From positions 248,001-312,000 of the forward strand of contig NZ_QOIM01000042.1 of assembly GCF_003323735.1 (NCBI RefSeq): DNA of 64,000 nt, in the 5' to 3' direction. The translations under genes and the position numbers were made by a program. Positions 8,619 through 19,129 of this stretch are shown in pieces (within the stretch, counting starts at the first letter, position 1; each line of letters begins with the position of its first letter). The notes beneath the pieces are model-generated. The model was not told the DNA's origin. It did not search any database and saw nothing but the letters and a program-made list of their open reading frames with translations. The DNA comes from Streptomyces reniochalinae (GTDB lineage Bacteria; Actinomycetota; Actinomycetes; Streptomycetales; Streptomycetaceae).

Positions 8619-8674
8619 CCCCTTGGAACGACACGGCGCGGTGCGGGAAGTGTCGGCCAGGTCGTTCCAAGGGG
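8619..8674. promoter_or_regulatory. 14-bp perfect inverted repeat between clpP2 and clpX
   Basis: CCCCTTGGAACGAC (8619-8632) is perfectly repeated in inverse as GTCGTTCCAAGGGG (8661-8674), 28 bp apart. Inside it a shorter pairing, GACAC (8630-8634) with GTGTC (8650-8654), excludes the outer one. It may be an operon terminator/attenuator or a dyad operator; no U-tract follows. Confidence 0.55.
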
Positions 8675-8768
8675 GGCCCATTCCGGCGGCCGGGCAAGGT
8701 ACCGTCGTTTCAGCACGTACCTCGGTCCGTACATCCCTGACGGATCCCAGGCGAAGGGGAAGCTCCTC

Positions 8769-10052
8769 GTGGCACGCATCGGTGATGGCGGCGATCTGCT
8801 CAAGTGCTCGTTCTGCGGCAAGAGCCAGAAGCAGGTGAAGAAGCTCATCGCGGGGCCAGGTGTGTACATCTGCGACGAGTGCATCGATCTCTGCAACGAG
8901 ATCATCGAGGAGGAGCTCGCCGAGTCCTCCGAGGTGCGCTGGGACGAGTTGCCCAAGCCCCGGGAGATCTACGAGTTCCTCGAGGGCTACGTCGTCGGCC
9001 AGGAGGCCGCGAAGAAGGCGCTCTCGGTCGCGGTCTACAACCACTACAAGCGCGTCCAGGCGGGCGAGAACGGGAGCGGACGGGACGACGGCATCGAGCT
9101 GTCCAAGTCCAACATCCTGCTGCTGGGGCCCACGGGCTCCGGCAAGACACTGCTGGCGCAGACGCTGGCCAGGATGCTGAACGTGCCCTTCGCCATCGCC
9201 GACGCGACGGCGCTCACCGAGGCGGGTTACGTCGGTGAGGACGTCGAGAACATCCTGCTGAAGCTCATCCAGGCGGCCGACTACGACGTCAAGAAGGCCG
9301 AGACCGGCATCATCTACATCGACGAGATCGACAAGGTCGCCCGCAAGAGTGAGAACCCGTCGATCACCCGGGACGTCAGCGGCGAGGGCGTTCAGCAGGC
9401 GCTGCTGAAGATCCTGGAGGGCACCTCGGCCTCGGTGCCGCCGCAGGGCGGCCGCAAGCACCCGCACCAGGAGTTCATCCAGATCGACACGACGAACGTG
9501 CTGTTCGTCGTGGGCGGTGCCTTCGCGGGGCTGGAGAAGATCATCGAGTCCCGCGCCGGTGCCAAGGGCATCGGTTTCGGCGCCGACATCCGCTCCAAGC
9601 GGGAGATCGAGGCCACCAACCAGTTCGAGGAGGTCATGCCGGAGGACCTGGTGAAGTTCGGGATGATCCCCGAGTTCATCGGCCGGCTCCCGGTCATCAC
9701 CTCGGTGCACAACCTCGACCGCGAGGCGCTCCTGCAGATCCTGATGGAGCCCCGCAACGCCCTGGTCAAGCAGTACCAGCGGCTGTTCGAACTCGACGGC
9801 GTCGAGCTGGACTTCGACCGCCCCGCGCTGGAGGCCATCGCCGACCAGGCCATCCTGCGCGGCACCGGGGCGCGCGGCCTGCGCGCCATCATGGAGGAGG
9901 TCCTCCAGTCGGTGATGTACGAGGTGCCGTCCCGCAAGGACGTGGAGCGCGTCGTGATCACCGAGGAGGTCGTGCACTCCAACGTCAATCCGACGCTGGT
10001 TCCGCGCGCCCGCGGCAACGGCGAGCAGCAGCGCCACGAGAAGAGCGCCTGA
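8769..10052 (+). CDS. clpX: Clp protease ATP-binding subunit ClpX
   Basis: 427-residue AAA+ unfoldase. The zinc-binding domain has C13, C16, C35 and C38; Walker A is GPTGSGKT at 120-127; Walker B is IIYIDEID around 180-187; the ClpP-docking IGF loop is present as GIGFGAD, as are sensor 2 and the RKH-like pore region (GGRKHP). It delivers tagged proteins to ClpP1P2. GTG start at 8769 with AAGGGGA 8 nt upstream. It sits 177 bp behind clpP2 and may have its own promoter. The C-terminus ends in a basic/Gln tail. A very strong bidirectional terminator follows. Confidence 0.98.
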   Translation: MARIGDGGDLLKCSFCGKSQKQVKKLIAGPGVYICDECIDLCNEIIEEELAESSEVRWDELPKPREIYEFLEGYVVGQEAAKKALSVAVYNHYKRVQAGENGSGRDDGIELSKSNILLLGPTGSGKTLLAQTLARMLNVPFAIADATALTEAGYVGEDVENILLKLIQAADYDVKKAETGIIYIDEIDKVARKSENPSITRDVSGEGVQQALLKILEGTSASVPPQGGRKHPHQEFIQIDTTNVLFVVGGAFAGLEKIIESRAGAKGIGFGADIRSKREIEATNQFEEVMPEDLVKFGMIPEFIGRLPVITSVHNLDREALLQILMEPRNALVKQYQRLFELDGVELDFDRPALEAIADQAILRGTGARGLRAIMEEVLQSVMYEVPSRKDVERVVITEEVVHSNVNPTLVPRARGNGEQQRHEKSA

Positions 10053-10085
10053 GCGCCCACGGCGCCGCCTCACGCCCCCGAGGGC

Positions 10086-10131
10086 AACGGTGAGGGCCCG
10101 CACCCCGACCGGGGTGCGGGCCCTCACCGTT
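10086..10131. terminator. bidirectional terminator clpX / proline-rich membrane protein
   Basis: Perfect 21-bp stem with a 4-nt GACC loop; arms at 10086-10106 and 10111-10131, core GGGCCCGCACCCC. It lies between two convergent genes. Confidence 0.88.
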
Positions 10132-10172
10132 CTGCCGCCCGAAGGGCGCCTTACCGCCGTCCGAAGGGCGCC

Positions 10173-10985
10173 TTACTTGGGCACGGTCACCTTGTCCTTG
10201 ACGCGGGAGGTGAGGCCGGCGAACTCCTCCAGGTCGATGGAGCCCGGGGCCGTGTTGGCGATGTCGACCTCCAGCACGACGGCCATCGTGGACTCGTCCG
10301 CCCACGCGCAGGCGGGCGCGTAGACGCTGGCGCCGCCCTGGGAGAGGTGCGTCAGCTGGCAGGAGAGCTCCACGCCGCCGCGGGTGAACTCCTTGCGCTC
10401 CCCGACGACCCGCCCGTTCTGGCTCTGCCCCATCCCGTCCAGCATGTCGTCGCGCATCTCGGACGAGGAGGCGTCGATGTCCCCGTAGGCCCCGGAGACG
10501 GCCAGTCCGCCCGCTGTCGGGCTGCCCGAGGAACCGGCGGAGTACGTGGCGACCTTGGCGACACCGTCGGCAGGCAGCTCGTCCTGGAGCTGCCGCTCCT
10601 GCTCGGTCACCTGGGCGTTGTCGTCCACCCTGCTGTAGGAGCCGCTCTCCAGCGTGGCGGGGAACCGGATCTTCTCGGTGCCGTGCGGCTTGCTCGCGGA
10701 CACGAGCGCGCCGATGCCGAACAGCGCACCGCCGACCACCACCAGGCTGCCGAGCACGATGGCCGTGATGGCACCCCCGCCCAGGCCGCGGCGGGGCGGC
10801 GGCAGAGGAGGGGGCGGCCATGCACCGTAAGGGCCGGGAGCGCCGGGCGGCCCGCCGTACGGCCCCGGCGCTCCGTACGGGCCGGGGCCCTGCGGGGGCT
10901 GTCCGTAGGGGCCGGGGGCGCCGTAGGGCCCCGGGGGCTGCTGCCCGTGTCCGCCCGGTGGGTTCGGGCCGGGTGGCTGGGTCAT
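10173..10985 (-). CDS. proline-rich single-pass membrane protein, paralogue A
   Basis: 270 residues. Residues 1-62 form a cytoplasmic Pro/Gly/Tyr/Gln tail built on GPYG repeats; one membrane helix at ~71-97 is followed by an extracytoplasmic domain. It is paralogous to the next two genes. Shared marks are an A-Y-G-D-I-D motif, a Cys in the 'LSCQL' segment and a second Cys in CAWADESTM, which could form a disulphide. Start ATG 10985 with GGGAGGG 8 nt upstream. The stop codon lies within a 14-bp tandem duplication. No named domain is recognised; these resemble the many Streptomyces surface proteins with GPYG tails. Function unknown. Confidence 0.85.
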   Translation of the reverse strand: MTQPPGPNPPGGHGQQPPGPYGAPGPYGQPPQGPGPYGAPGPYGGPPGAPGPYGAWPPPPLPPPRRGLGGGAITAIVLGSLVVVGGALFGIGALVSASKPHGTEKIRFPATLESGSYSRVDDNAQVTEQERQLQDELPADGVAKVATYSAGSSGSPTAGGLAVSGAYGDIDASSSEMRDDMLDGMGQSQNGRVVGERKEFTRGGVELSCQLTHLSQGGASVYAPACAWADESTMAVVLEVDIANTAPGSIDLEEFAGLTSRVKDKVTVPK

Positions 10986-11048
10986 GCGGTGGGCTCCCTC
11001 CCCTGGACGTGTGCGGAATCGGCCGACTGCCGACTGCCGACTGCCTGC

Positions 11049-12050
11049 TCAGGCCTTGACGCGGGCCTTCGTCCGCAGGTCGGCGGCGAACTTGGCGACC
11101 TCGTCCTTGGAGACGCCGCCGGTGCCCTTCATGGCCGCGGCGACGTCGACACCGACGACGGTGCCCATCGTGCTGTGGTCCGCCCACACGCAGATCGGCA
11201 TGGACAGGCTGTTGCTGCCCTCAGTGACCTTCGCGGTCCGGCACTTCATCAGCGCGCCGTCCAGCCCCGCGGGCTCCACCGACTCGGCCTCGCCGTCCCA
11301 GGAGACCTTCTCGGACTCGCCGACGTTGTCGCCGGTGTCCTGGGAGTTCTCGTTGGCCTTGGAGAAGGCGTCGTCGATGGTCTTCTCCGGGTCGTCGATC
11401 GTGCCGTAGACGCCGTTGAAGCTCATGGACTTGCTGCTGGTGCCGCTGCCGGTCGTGTATCCGCCGGTCACCTTCTTGGCGTCCTCGACGCCGAGTTCGG
11501 CGGCCTTGGCCTCGTCCGTCGCGCCGACGGGGCCGCCGTCGCTGTCGCCCGCGGACGAACTGGTCTTGTACGCGCCGACCTGGTCGGGGACGGTCAGCTT
11601 GTGCGGCCCGTCGTCGGCGACGTCGCTGTTGCCGCCCAGGACGCCGAAGGCGAACAGCCCGCCGATGACGGCGCCCACGACGACCAGCGCGCCGATGACG
11701 ATGCCGATGGTCTTGCCCTTGCCGCCGCCGCCCTGCGGCGGCATCGGCATCCCGGGCTGGCCCGGCTGCCCGTAGGGGCCCGGCTGTCCTGGCATGCCCG
11801 GAGGCTGTCCCGGCATCCCCGGCTGCCCGTGGCCCGGCTGCCCCGGCTGTCCGTACGGTGCGCCGCCCTGTGGCTGGCCCTGCTGCGGGAAGCCGTAACC
11901 GGGCTGCTGCGGCTGGCCCTGCTGGGGGTAGCCGTAGCCGGGCTGCGGCTGGCCCGGAGCGCCGCCGTAGGGGCCCGGCCCTCCGGGCTGCGGCGGCTGC
12001 TGACCGTACGGCCCAGGCTGGCCGTAGGGGCCTGGCTGGTTGTGGCTCAT
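11049..12050 (-). CDS. proline-rich single-pass membrane protein, paralogue B
   Basis: 333 residues, middle member of the triplet. The cytoplasmic tail (1-110) is made of QPGPYGQ/GYGYPQQG repeats; the helix is at ~113-138 (TIGIVIGALVVVGAVIGGLF), after KGK; an acidic outer domain of about 190 residues follows. Conserved motifs are GVYGTID, MKCRTAKV and CVWADHSTMG. Its upstream region is near-identical to that of paralogue C over the ribosome site (AGGGGAAGCGCCGCC-ATG), and both carry GCATCCGTCA about 50 bp upstream, suggesting that gene and promoter were duplicated together. 63 bp separate it from paralogue A, so those two may be cotranscribed. Confidence 0.85.
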   Translation of the reverse strand: MSHNQPGPYGQPGPYGQQPPQPGGPGPYGGAPGQPQPGYGYPQQGQPQQPGYGFPQQGQPQGGAPYGQPGQPGHGQPGMPGQPPGMPGQPGPYGQPGQPGMPMPPQGGGGKGKTIGIVIGALVVVGAVIGGLFAFGVLGGNSDVADDGPHKLTVPDQVGAYKTSSSAGDSDGGPVGATDEAKAAELGVEDAKKVTGGYTTGSGTSSKSMSFNGVYGTIDDPEKTIDDAFSKANENSQDTGDNVGESEKVSWDGEAESVEPAGLDGALMKCRTAKVTEGSNSLSMPICVWADHSTMGTVVGVDVAAAMKGTGGVSKDEVAKFAADLRTKARVKA

Positions 12051-12352
12051 GGCGGCGCTTCCCCTCCGTTGATGTGCTTATCGCGCCAGCTCATCTTGAC
12101 GGATGCACGACGAGAACGCCGCACCGGGCGCCGAATCGGTGCCGGGCGGGGACGCAATCGTGAAACTCGCGCAGCGGATTGCCCCGCTCTGCGCGTAATC
12201 CGTCGGGACGCGTGGTGTGTGCGGTCCGAGGCGCGCAGAGTCTTCCGAGGCGGGCGGGGTGTGAAGCGCGCCGTGTGCGCGACGGCGCCCGGCAGAGACC
12301 GCCGGGCGCCGTCGTCACCCCTGGTCGCCCTCGCCGCCCGAGGCGCGCGGGC
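12051..12352. other. 302-bp intergenic region between paralogues B and C
   Basis: Holds the promoter region of paralogue B, including the shared decamer (TGACGGATGC on the plus strand at 12097-12106), and the terminator of paralogue C. No gene is seen; short frames here lack codon bias and ribosome sites. Confidence 0.6.
12281..12313 (-). terminator. terminator of paralogue C
   Basis: Perfect 13-bp stem GACGGCGCCCGGC / GCCGGGCGCCGTC with a 7-nt loop, 40 bp past the stop at 12353 on the minus strand. Confidence 0.8.
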
Positions 12353-13420
12353 TCACTTGAGCGGCACGCGCACGTCCTTGCGGACCTTCGCCGTCGTCTC
12401 GCCGGCCTCGGACACGGGGGTGTTCTTGCCGCTGATCACATCGGCCGAGGAAGCGGTCACCACGAAGCCGATGGTGCTGTGGTCGCCCCACATGCAAAAC
12501 GGCATGGTGAAGCCCTTAATGCCCGAGGAGTCGCCGGGAGGCGCGGTGAACTTCACCTTCTGGCACTTCATCACCGCGTCGTCCCCCAGACCCGCCGGGT
12601 TGACCTCCTGCGGCTTGCCGTCCAGTTCGGCCTTGCCGCCACCGCCGGTGCTCGGGTCCTTCTCCGCCTCCTTGGCCACCATCAGCAGCGCGGCGTTGAC
12701 GACCGCCTCGGGGTTGTCGATCTCGCCGTAGACGCCACCGAAGTTGAGCGACTTGGCGTTGATCCCCTCGCCGCTCTCGTAGGTCGCCGAGACGCTCTTG
12801 GGGTGCTTGACCCCGAACTGCTCGAACTTCTGCCGGTCGGACTCGCTGAACCCGCTGGAGGAGTTGTTCTCCGAGCCCGGCTTCTTGTCGTACTCGGACG
12901 CCACCGTCTCCGGCGTGATGAGCTTGTACTTCTTGCCGTCGTCCGCGACCGAGGAGCCGCCTCCTCCGCCGCTGCCGCCGCCCTTGTCGTCGTCCTTCCC
13001 GGTGAAGAGGACGACGCCGCCTATCACCGCGCCGACGACGACCAGGGCCGCGACGACGATGCCGATGGTCTTGCCCTTGCCGCCGCTGCTCGGCGGCGGC
13101 GTCGGCATCCCGGGCATCCCCGGCTGGCCGGGCTGCCCGTAGGGGCCGCCCGGCTGTCCCGGCATGCCGGGCTGCTGCATGCCGGGCTGCTGCTGCGGAT
13201 AGCCGTAGGGCGCTCCGCCCTGCTGGGGCGGGGGCCCGGGAGGCTGCTGCGGTGCGCCGGGCTGTTGTGGATAGCCGTAGCCGGGCTGCCCTGGGGCGCC
13301 GCCGTACGGGTTCGGGCCGCCGGGCTGCTGGGGCGGCTGCCCATAGGGACCCGGCTGCTGGCCGTAGGGCCCGGGCTGCCCTGGCTGGCCGCCGTACGGG
13401 CCGGGCTGGTTGTCACTCAT
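12353..13420 (-). CDS. proline-rich single-pass membrane protein, paralogue C
   Basis: 355 residues. Cytoplasmic GPYG/QPG repeat tail (1-112), KGK followed by a helix at ~117-140, an acidic Gly/Ser linker, then an outer domain with GVYGEID, MKCQKVKF and CMWGDHSTIG, aligned with paralogues A and B. Start ATG 13420 with AGGGGA upstream. The same frame stays open far upstream because it runs antisense to valS; that extension is not coding. A conserved Cys pair and a CxWxDxST motif suggest a small extracytoplasmic fold rather than an unstructured tail. Likely expressed from its own promoter. Function unknown. Confidence 0.85.
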   Translation of the reverse strand: MSDNQPGPYGGQPGQPGPYGQQPGPYGQPPQQPGGPNPYGGAPGQPGYGYPQQPGAPQQPPGPPPQQGGAPYGYPQQQPGMQQPGMPGQPGGPYGQPGQPGMPGMPTPPPSSGGKGKTIGIVVAALVVVGAVIGGVVLFTGKDDDKGGGSGGGGGSSVADDGKKYKLITPETVASEYDKKPGSENNSSSGFSESDRQKFEQFGVKHPKSVSATYESGEGINAKSLNFGGVYGEIDNPEAVVNAALLMVAKEAEKDPSTGGGGKAELDGKPQEVNPAGLGDDAVMKCQKVKFTAPPGDSSGIKGFTMPFCMWGDHSTIGFVVTASSADVISGKNTPVSEAGETTAKVRKDVRVPLK

Positions 13421-13539
13421 GGCGGCGCTTCCCCTCCGTGAACATGTAGTCGAATGCGCTGACGCACATAGTGACGGATGCCGTTCCCGAGCGCTGCACC
13501 GGTCCTCAAACCGATTCGAGACCGGGACATCGGCGCCCG

Positions 13540-13545
13540 TACACT
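13540..13545 (+). promoter_or_regulatory. valS -10 element, leaderless transcript
   Basis: TACACT ends 7 nt before the GTG at 13553, so transcription should begin at or next to the start codon. No Shine-Dalgarno sequence is present. Confidence 0.65.
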
Positions 13546-13552
13546 GGCGGTC

Positions 13553-16186
<2,634 letters not shown>

Positions 16187-16204
16187 CGCGGGCGGTGACG
16201 GCAA

Positions 16205-16236
16205 CGCCCCCTTCTCCGTACGCGGAGGAGGGGGCG
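16205..16236. terminator. convergent terminator valS / SDR
   Basis: CGCCCCC-TT-CTCCG pairs with CGGAG-GA-GGGGGCG around a TACG loop, between the valS stop and the SDR stop. Confidence 0.75.
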
Positions 16237-16261
16237 CGGTGTTTCCGTGAGGCCGGCGGAC

Positions 16262-17026
16262 TCACTGTCCCATCACGTACTTGACGGTCGGCCCTGTGGT
16301 CCAGCCGCCGTCGACGGCGAGCTCGGCGCCGGTGATGTACGACGCCGCGTCCGAGAGCAGGAAGCACACCGCCGAGGCGATCTCACCCGGCTCGCCCACG
16401 CGGGCCATCGGGGTGTTGGGGTAGTTGCCCTCGCCCTGCCGGATGCCGACCTCGGCGGTCATCGGGGTGTAGGTCATGCCGGGGTGCACGGAGTTGAGCC
16501 GGATGCGGTCGGTGCCCAGCTCGACGGCGCCGATCTTGGTGAGGCCGCGGACGCCCCACTTGGAGGCGCCGTACCCGGCGGTCAGGGCCAGGCCCATCAG
16601 CCCCGCCGCCGAGGAGATGTTGACGATGGAGCCGCCGCCGGCCGCCCGCATCGCGGGTACGGCGGTCTTGATGCCGATGAAGACGCCCGTCAGGTTGATG
16701 TCGAGCACCTTGCGGAAGAACTCCGTGGAGACGGACTCCAGCGGGGCGCCGGTGGAGATGCCCGCGTTGTTGACGAGGCCGTCGAGGGAGCCGAACTCGG
16801 AGACGGCGTGGTCGGCGACGCGCTGCCAGTCCTCCTCCGAGGTGACGTCGTGCGCGGCGAAGCGGGCGTGGTCGCCCAGCGTGGCGGCGGTGGCCTTGCC
16901 CTCGTCCTCCAGGACGTCGGTGAGCACCACCCTGGCGCCCGCGGCGACGGCCTGCCGGGCCGTCTCGGCGCCGATGCCGCGTGCTGCTCCGGTGATCAGG
17001 AGGGTCTTGCCGTTGAGGTCGGTCAT
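16262..17026 (-). CDS. SDR oxidoreductase, 3-alpha/20-beta-hydroxysteroid dehydrogenase-like
   Basis: 254-residue classical short-chain dehydrogenase. The cofactor motif is TGAARGIG at ~12-19, the NNAG motif is present, the catalytic Ser lies in NISSAAG, and YGASK holds the catalytic Tyr/Lys. Asp (VVLTDV) after the second strand suggests NAD(H). The sequence matches very closely, from memory, the Streptomyces 3-alpha,20-beta-hydroxysteroid dehydrogenase, including LNSVHPGMTYTPM and the C-terminal TGPTVKYVMGQ. It probably oxidises or reduces a steroid-like or other secondary alcohol. It is the second gene of a tetR-SDR operon, overlapping tetR by 4 bp (ATGA). Confidence 0.88.
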   Translation of the reverse strand: MTDLNGKTLLITGAARGIGAETARQAVAAGARVVLTDVLEDEGKATAATLGDHARFAAHDVTSEEDWQRVADHAVSEFGSLDGLVNNAGISTGAPLESVSTEFFRKVLDINLTGVFIGIKTAVPAMRAAGGGSIVNISSAAGLMGLALTAGYGASKWGVRGLTKIGAVELGTDRIRLNSVHPGMTYTPMTAEVGIRQGEGNYPNTPMARVGEPGEIASAVCFLLSDAASYITGAELAVDGGWTTGPTVKYVMGQ

Positions 17027-17664
17027 GTCGTGCTCCAGGGGGATTCGCTCAGGGATGTGATGCAGCGCGCGGCGAGCGCCGCGGGGCCCTCGGGCCCGTC
17101 GGCCGGCGCGTCACCGGCCGCCCAGGTCTCGACGGCCACGCGGACCGCCGTCGCCGCTGTGCCGGCCACCAGCCGCACCGGGAGCGCGGCGGCGTGCCGC
17201 GGGTCGCCCGCGCGCTCGGCGAGCGCGGCCGCCAGTTCGGTCTCGGACGCGTGGTAGGCGTCGTTCCACACCGAGCGCAGCGCGGGGTTCGCCGCGGCCA
17301 GCCGCAGCAGCGCGCGCACCCACTCCAGGGATTCGGCGTTGGCGGCGTCGTCGGTGGTGAGCGCTTCGCGGGTGCCGTGCACCAGGGCCTGGGCGAGGGT
17401 CAGGTGCGCGGGGGCTGCCCGGGTGGCGTCCACCCACTGCCTGGCCCCGGCCGCGAAGAGCGGGGCGACGGCCTCTTCCTTGGTGGGGAAGTAGCGGTAG
17501 AAGGTCCGCGGTGCGACGCCCGCTTCCCGTGCGATGTCCTCGGCCCGGGTGTCCCGCACGCCGCGTTCGACGAAGAGCGCGGCGGCGGTGCGTGCGATGT
17601 CCGTGCGGGTCTTCGCCTTGCGGCGCTCGGTGAGCGAAATCGACGGGTTACTGGCGACCAGCAT
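17023..17664 (-). CDS. TetR-family regulator
   Basis: 213 residues. The N-terminal helix-turn-helix (~20-65) has TRAEDIAREAGVAPRTFYRYF, typical of TetR, followed by a helical ligand domain rich in Ala. Its ATG (17664) lies within a dyad that overlaps its own -10 element, so autoregulation is likely. The downstream SDR overlaps by 4 bp and is probably the enzyme acting on the effector or a related molecule. The transcript looks leaderless (TAGTCT 6 nt before the ATG). Effector unknown. Confidence 0.9.
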   Translation of the reverse strand: MLVASNPSISLTERRKAKTRTDIARTAAALFVERGVRDTRAEDIAREAGVAPRTFYRYFPTKEEAVAPLFAAGARQWVDATRAAPAHLTLAQALVHGTREALTTDDAANAESLEWVRALLRLAAANPALRSVWNDAYHASETELAAALAERAGDPRHAAALPVRLVAGTAATAVRVAVETWAAGDAPADGPEGPAALAARCITSLSESPWSTT

Positions 17665-17699
17665 GTCAGCAGACTATGCCTGCATGACACAATATGCCA
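17664..17699 (-). promoter_or_regulatory. promoter and dyad operator of the tetR-SDR operon
   Basis: Reading the minus strand: -35 TGGCAT (17699-17694), 17-bp spacer, -10 TAGTCT (17676-17671), 6 nt, ATG. A near-perfect dyad at 17664-17689 (TGTCA-GCAG...CTGC-A-TGACA) covers the -10 and the start codon, as expected for a TetR operator. Confidence 0.65.
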
Positions 17700-17780
17700 C
17701 CGCGGCTGAAACCGGCCCGGGTACGGCCCGGTGCGGGGGCCGGACGCGAGCGGGGGAGACGAGCGACCGTACGACCATGG

Positions 17781-19061
17781 GTGGCAAGACCAGTGCATCG
17801 ACGCCAGTTCCTCCTCGGCGCCTCCTCCCTCGCGACCGCCACGGGCCTGGGGCTCACCGGGTGCTCGGCTGACGGCGGGGAGCAGAAGCTGACCGTGCTC
17901 GCCTCCAGCTACGACAAGAGCGTCGGATCGGGCATCACCGACCAGTGGAGCGACGTCGTCAAGGCGTTCGGGAAGAAGCACCCGGACATCGAGGTCGACC
18001 TCCAGCTCGTCCCCTTCACCCGCATCGACAAGGAGCTCGCCAAGCGGGTCAAGGAAGGCAACCCGCCCGACATCTCCCAGGGCAACGTCTTCGCCGGCTA
18101 CGCGGAGGACGGCAGGCTCTTTCCCGCCAGCGACGTCTTCAAGATCCCGGTCCAGGCCGACTTCATCACCTCCTTCGCACAGGCGGGCGAGGTGAACTTC
18201 GCGCAGTACGGAATCCCGTTCCTGGCCAGCACCCCGCGCCTCTTCTACAACACCGCCCTCTTCGAGAAGGCCGGCATCAGCGGCCCGCCCCGCAGCTGGG
18301 AGGAGCTGCGCACCGCGGCCCAGGCGCTCAAGCGGGCGGGCGTGCCCACCCCCTACGGGCTCGCGCTCGGCCCGGAGGCCGCCGAGGACGAGGCGCTCGC
18401 CTGGATGCTGGCCGCCGACGGCGGCTACGCCAGCACCGCCGGCTACGACTTCGTCAAGACGGAGAACGTCCACGCACTGACCTGGCTGCGCGCACGCATG
18501 GTCGCCAAGGGGCTGGCCGGCGCCCACCCGGAGAAGCTGACCCGCACGAAGGCATACGAGGGCTTCCTCAAGGGGCGGATAGGCATGCTCAACGCGCACC
18601 CGGTGCTCCTGGGCACCGCTCAGAAGGCCGGGTTCCCGTACGCGCACGCCGCCTTCCCCAAGGAGGACGGCGGCGCCGCACCGCCCGTCGGCCTCTCCGA
18701 CTGGCTGATGGCGTTCACGGCCGGCGGCCGCCGCGAGCAGAGCGCGGCGTTCCTCAACTTCCTCTACCAGGTCACCTCCGTGCGCCAGTACGGCAGCGGC
18801 CAGGGCACCCTCCCCGTCACCGTCTCCGGCTCGCGTGCCCTGCGCGAAGACCCCTCGGGCAAGCCGCTGCGCCGGTTCATCGACCAGATGCCGGACGCCG
18901 AGTTCCAGCCGGTGGGGCGCACCTCCTGGCCGACCGTGCGCACCCGCGTCCAGGGCTCCGTCGGCAAGGCAGTCGACCCCCACGGGCCCTCCCCGCGAGC
19001 GGTTCTCGACGCTTTGCAGAAGGCCGCCGACGAGGCCGACCGCGCGGCCCGCCGCGACTGA
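17781..19061 (+). CDS. extracellular solute-binding lipoprotein, sugar-type, orphan
   Basis: 426 residues. Tat-type lipoprotein signal: twin Arg R7R8 in HRRQFLLG, hydrophobic core, lipobox LTGC with Cys28. The mature part has the family-1 (maltose-type) binding-protein pattern: ITDQWSDVVKAFGKKHPDIEVDLQ, PPDISQGNVFAGYAEDGRL, LFYNTALFEKAGISGPPRSWEEL. No permease or ATPase genes adjoin, so it must use a distant transporter or a shared MsiK-type ATPase. GTG 17781 chosen as the start closest to the signal peptide; GTG 17793 and upstream in-frame codons are alternatives. The ligand is probably an oligosaccharide, by family only. Confidence 0.85.
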   Translation: MARPVHRRQFLLGASSLATATGLGLTGCSADGGEQKLTVLASSYDKSVGSGITDQWSDVVKAFGKKHPDIEVDLQLVPFTRIDKELAKRVKEGNPPDISQGNVFAGYAEDGRLFPASDVFKIPVQADFITSFAQAGEVNFAQYGIPFLASTPRLFYNTALFEKAGISGPPRSWEELRTAAQALKRAGVPTPYGLALGPEAAEDEALAWMLAADGGYASTAGYDFVKTENVHALTWLRARMVAKGLAGAHPEKLTRTKAYEGFLKGRIGMLNAHPVLLGTAQKAGFPYAHAAFPKEDGGAAPPVGLSDWLMAFTAGGRREQSAAFLNFLYQVTSVRQYGSGQGTLPVTVSGSRALREDPSGKPLRRFIDQMPDAEFQPVGRTSWPTVRTRVQGSVGKAVDPHGPSPRAVLDALQKAADEADRAARRD

Positions 19062-19116
19062 CCGGCGGCGGCCCCGGTGCGACCCGGCGGCCTGCGCCAG
19101 CCGCGGCACCCTTACG

Positions 19117-19122
19117 TAGACT
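19117..19122 (+). promoter_or_regulatory. folC -10 element, leaderless transcript
   Basis: TAGACT followed by exactly 7 nt and GTG at 19130; no ribosome site between them. Confidence 0.65.
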
Positions 19123-19129
19123 GGTCCGC

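Noticed and set aside
13421..13552. T-box or leader peptide upstream of valS
   Set aside because: No T-box core sequence, no Val-rich short frame and no U-tract terminator; the promoter is leaderless.
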